Below are positions 4,944 through 5,507 of a DNA stretch of 5,507 nucleotides, in pieces; the stretch's first letter is position 1, and the number at the start of each line of letters is the position of its first letter. This stretch comes from Streptomyces griseus. Lineage in GTDB: Bacteria; Bacteroidota; Bacteroidia; Chitinophagales; Chitinophagaceae. The notes beneath the pieces were generated by a model, which worked only from the letters and a program-made list of their open reading frames with translations, had not been told where the DNA came from and did no database searches. The translations under genes and the position numbers were made by a program. The stretch spans positions 1 through 5,507 of the forward strand of contig CALPIT020000171.1 of assembly GCA_943323705.2 (NCBI GenBank). Reading direction: 5' to 3'.

Positions 4944-5507
4944 TTAATTAGCAGTTGGGCAACGGTAAGAACCGATATTAAATGAAATACCAATTTCAGC
5001 GATTACATATTGATCTTTTTGTTTGCTCCAGCCGCGTTGGCGACCGGCTTGAGAACTCAGTCTTTTGTTAGGATCTAGTAATGATGGGTCTGTTATTTCC
5101 CAAGATCTATCCTGTAATAAATAATATTGTGAAATTTGATTTGTAGAGCCATTTTGATCAGGAGGGAAACAATCTTGAAAACCTATTTGAGAACTGGTTA
5201 AATAGTTTGGAGCATACGTTGTACTGACATCATCCAAATAATCAGTCATTGTGAATCTGTGAGAAATCTCAAAAGAGAGGTTTACTTTTTTGTTTATGCT
5301 GTATTTTATTCCGACTCCAAGTGGAACACAAAATGCCATAGTATTGTATGGACTTCTTCCTAAATAGCCTTCGTTTTGTCCTTCTGTGCCTATTCTTTGA
5401 AGATACACTCTTGTGCCATCAGTATCTGCTGTGTAAGGATCAAAACTAAAAACACCTAAACCTAATGTAACATAAGGTGTAAAACCATAGTTCAAATCAT
5501 TAGGATC
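4944..5507 (-). CDS. DUF6089-family outer-membrane beta-barrel protein (5' end outside window)
   Basis: The frame is open from the right edge, with GAT at 5507-5505 as the first visible codon, to TAA at 4946-4944. This gives 187 C-terminal residues; the start and signal peptide lie outside. A TTG at 5495 is in frame, but coding sequence continues upstream of it, so it is not taken as a start. Alternating hydrophobic and polar strands such as YGFTPYVTLGLGVFSFDP, AFCVPLGVGIKYSINKKVNL and QYVIAEIGISFNIGSY indicate an outer-membrane barrel. The family signatures are GTEGQ in the middle, LSFEISHRFTMTDYLDDVSTTY, and a late SSQAGRQRG before the last strand. It ends SYRCPTAN and contains three cysteines in the visible part. 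I assign it to DUF6089 from memory of these motifs and from its position before uppS, a common order in Bacteroidota. Its function is unknown; it is likely a BamA client. A terminator follows 25 bp after the stop. Confidence 0.85.
   Translation of the reverse strand, partial: DPNDLNYGFTPYVTLGLGVFSFDPYTADTDGTRVYLQRIGTEGQNEGYLGRSPYNTMAFCVPLGVGIKYSINKKVNLSFEISHRFTMTDYLDDVSTTYAPNYLTSSQIGFQDCFPPDQNGSTNQISQYYLLQDRSWEITDPSLLDPNKRLSSQAGRQRGWSKQKDQYVIAEIGISFNIGSYRCPTAN

Noticed and set aside
4757..4993. Minus-strand open frame of 78 codons across the DUF6089-uppS spacer, hydrophobic and Cys-rich
   Set aside because: It starts at a TTG inside the DUF6089 gene in another frame, runs through the intrinsic terminator hairpin and the candidate promoter, and resembles no family I know. 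It is a chance open frame.

Overview
The window is a stretch of low-GC Bacteroidota chromosome carrying an outer-membrane biogenesis and cell-envelope cluster. All five genes lie on the minus strand, so transcription runs from high to low coordinates. In that order they are: the 3' part of a DUF6089-type outer-membrane beta-barrel gene (cut by the right edge), the isoprenyl (undecaprenyl diphosphate) synthase uppS, bamA with five POTRA domains and a 16-strand-type barrel, and two tandem OmpH/Skp-family periplasmic chaperone genes. The second chaperone gene is cut by the left edge. Bacteroidota is supported by the DUF6089-uppS-bamA-ompH-ompH order, by signal peptides that all cleave before glutamine, by A-rich translation starts without Shine-Dalgarno sequences, and by a TAnnTTTG-type -7 promoter element. 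The BamA sequence (long insertion in POTRA3, C-terminal ...FTFMLGQEAE) looks more like the Chitinophagales/Sphingobacteriales side than like flavobacteria. That placement is an impression from memory, not a search result.

Layout from right to left. 5507-4944 is the DUF6089 beta-barrel 3' part. 4918-4883 is a strong intrinsic terminator that ends this transcript. 4803-4796 is a candidate promoter for the next unit, with uppS at 4760-4011 behind it. A 121-bp AT-rich gap precedes bamA (3889-1163). A 33-bp gap precedes the first ompH/skp gene (1129-617). A 181-bp intergenic region (616-436) made of short tandem repeats precedes the second ompH/skp gene (435 to beyond position 1). No gene-free stretch exceeds 300 bases.

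The genes fit one logic. UppS makes the C55 lipid carrier used for peptidoglycan and surface glycans. The OmpH/Skp proteins hold unfolded outer-membrane proteins in the periplasm, and BamA inserts them into the outer membrane. DUF6089 proteins are predicted outer-membrane barrels and so likely BamA clients. I see no mobile element, CRISPR array, RNA gene or new defence-like system; the coding content is housekeeping. The most unusual signal is the intergenic region between the two chaperone genes. It holds three unrelated short tandem repeats and a sharp composition switch: 107 nt with no C abut, and slightly overlap, 116 nt with no G. The transcript therefore has a G-rich, C-free half followed by a C-containing, G-free half that could pair with each other.
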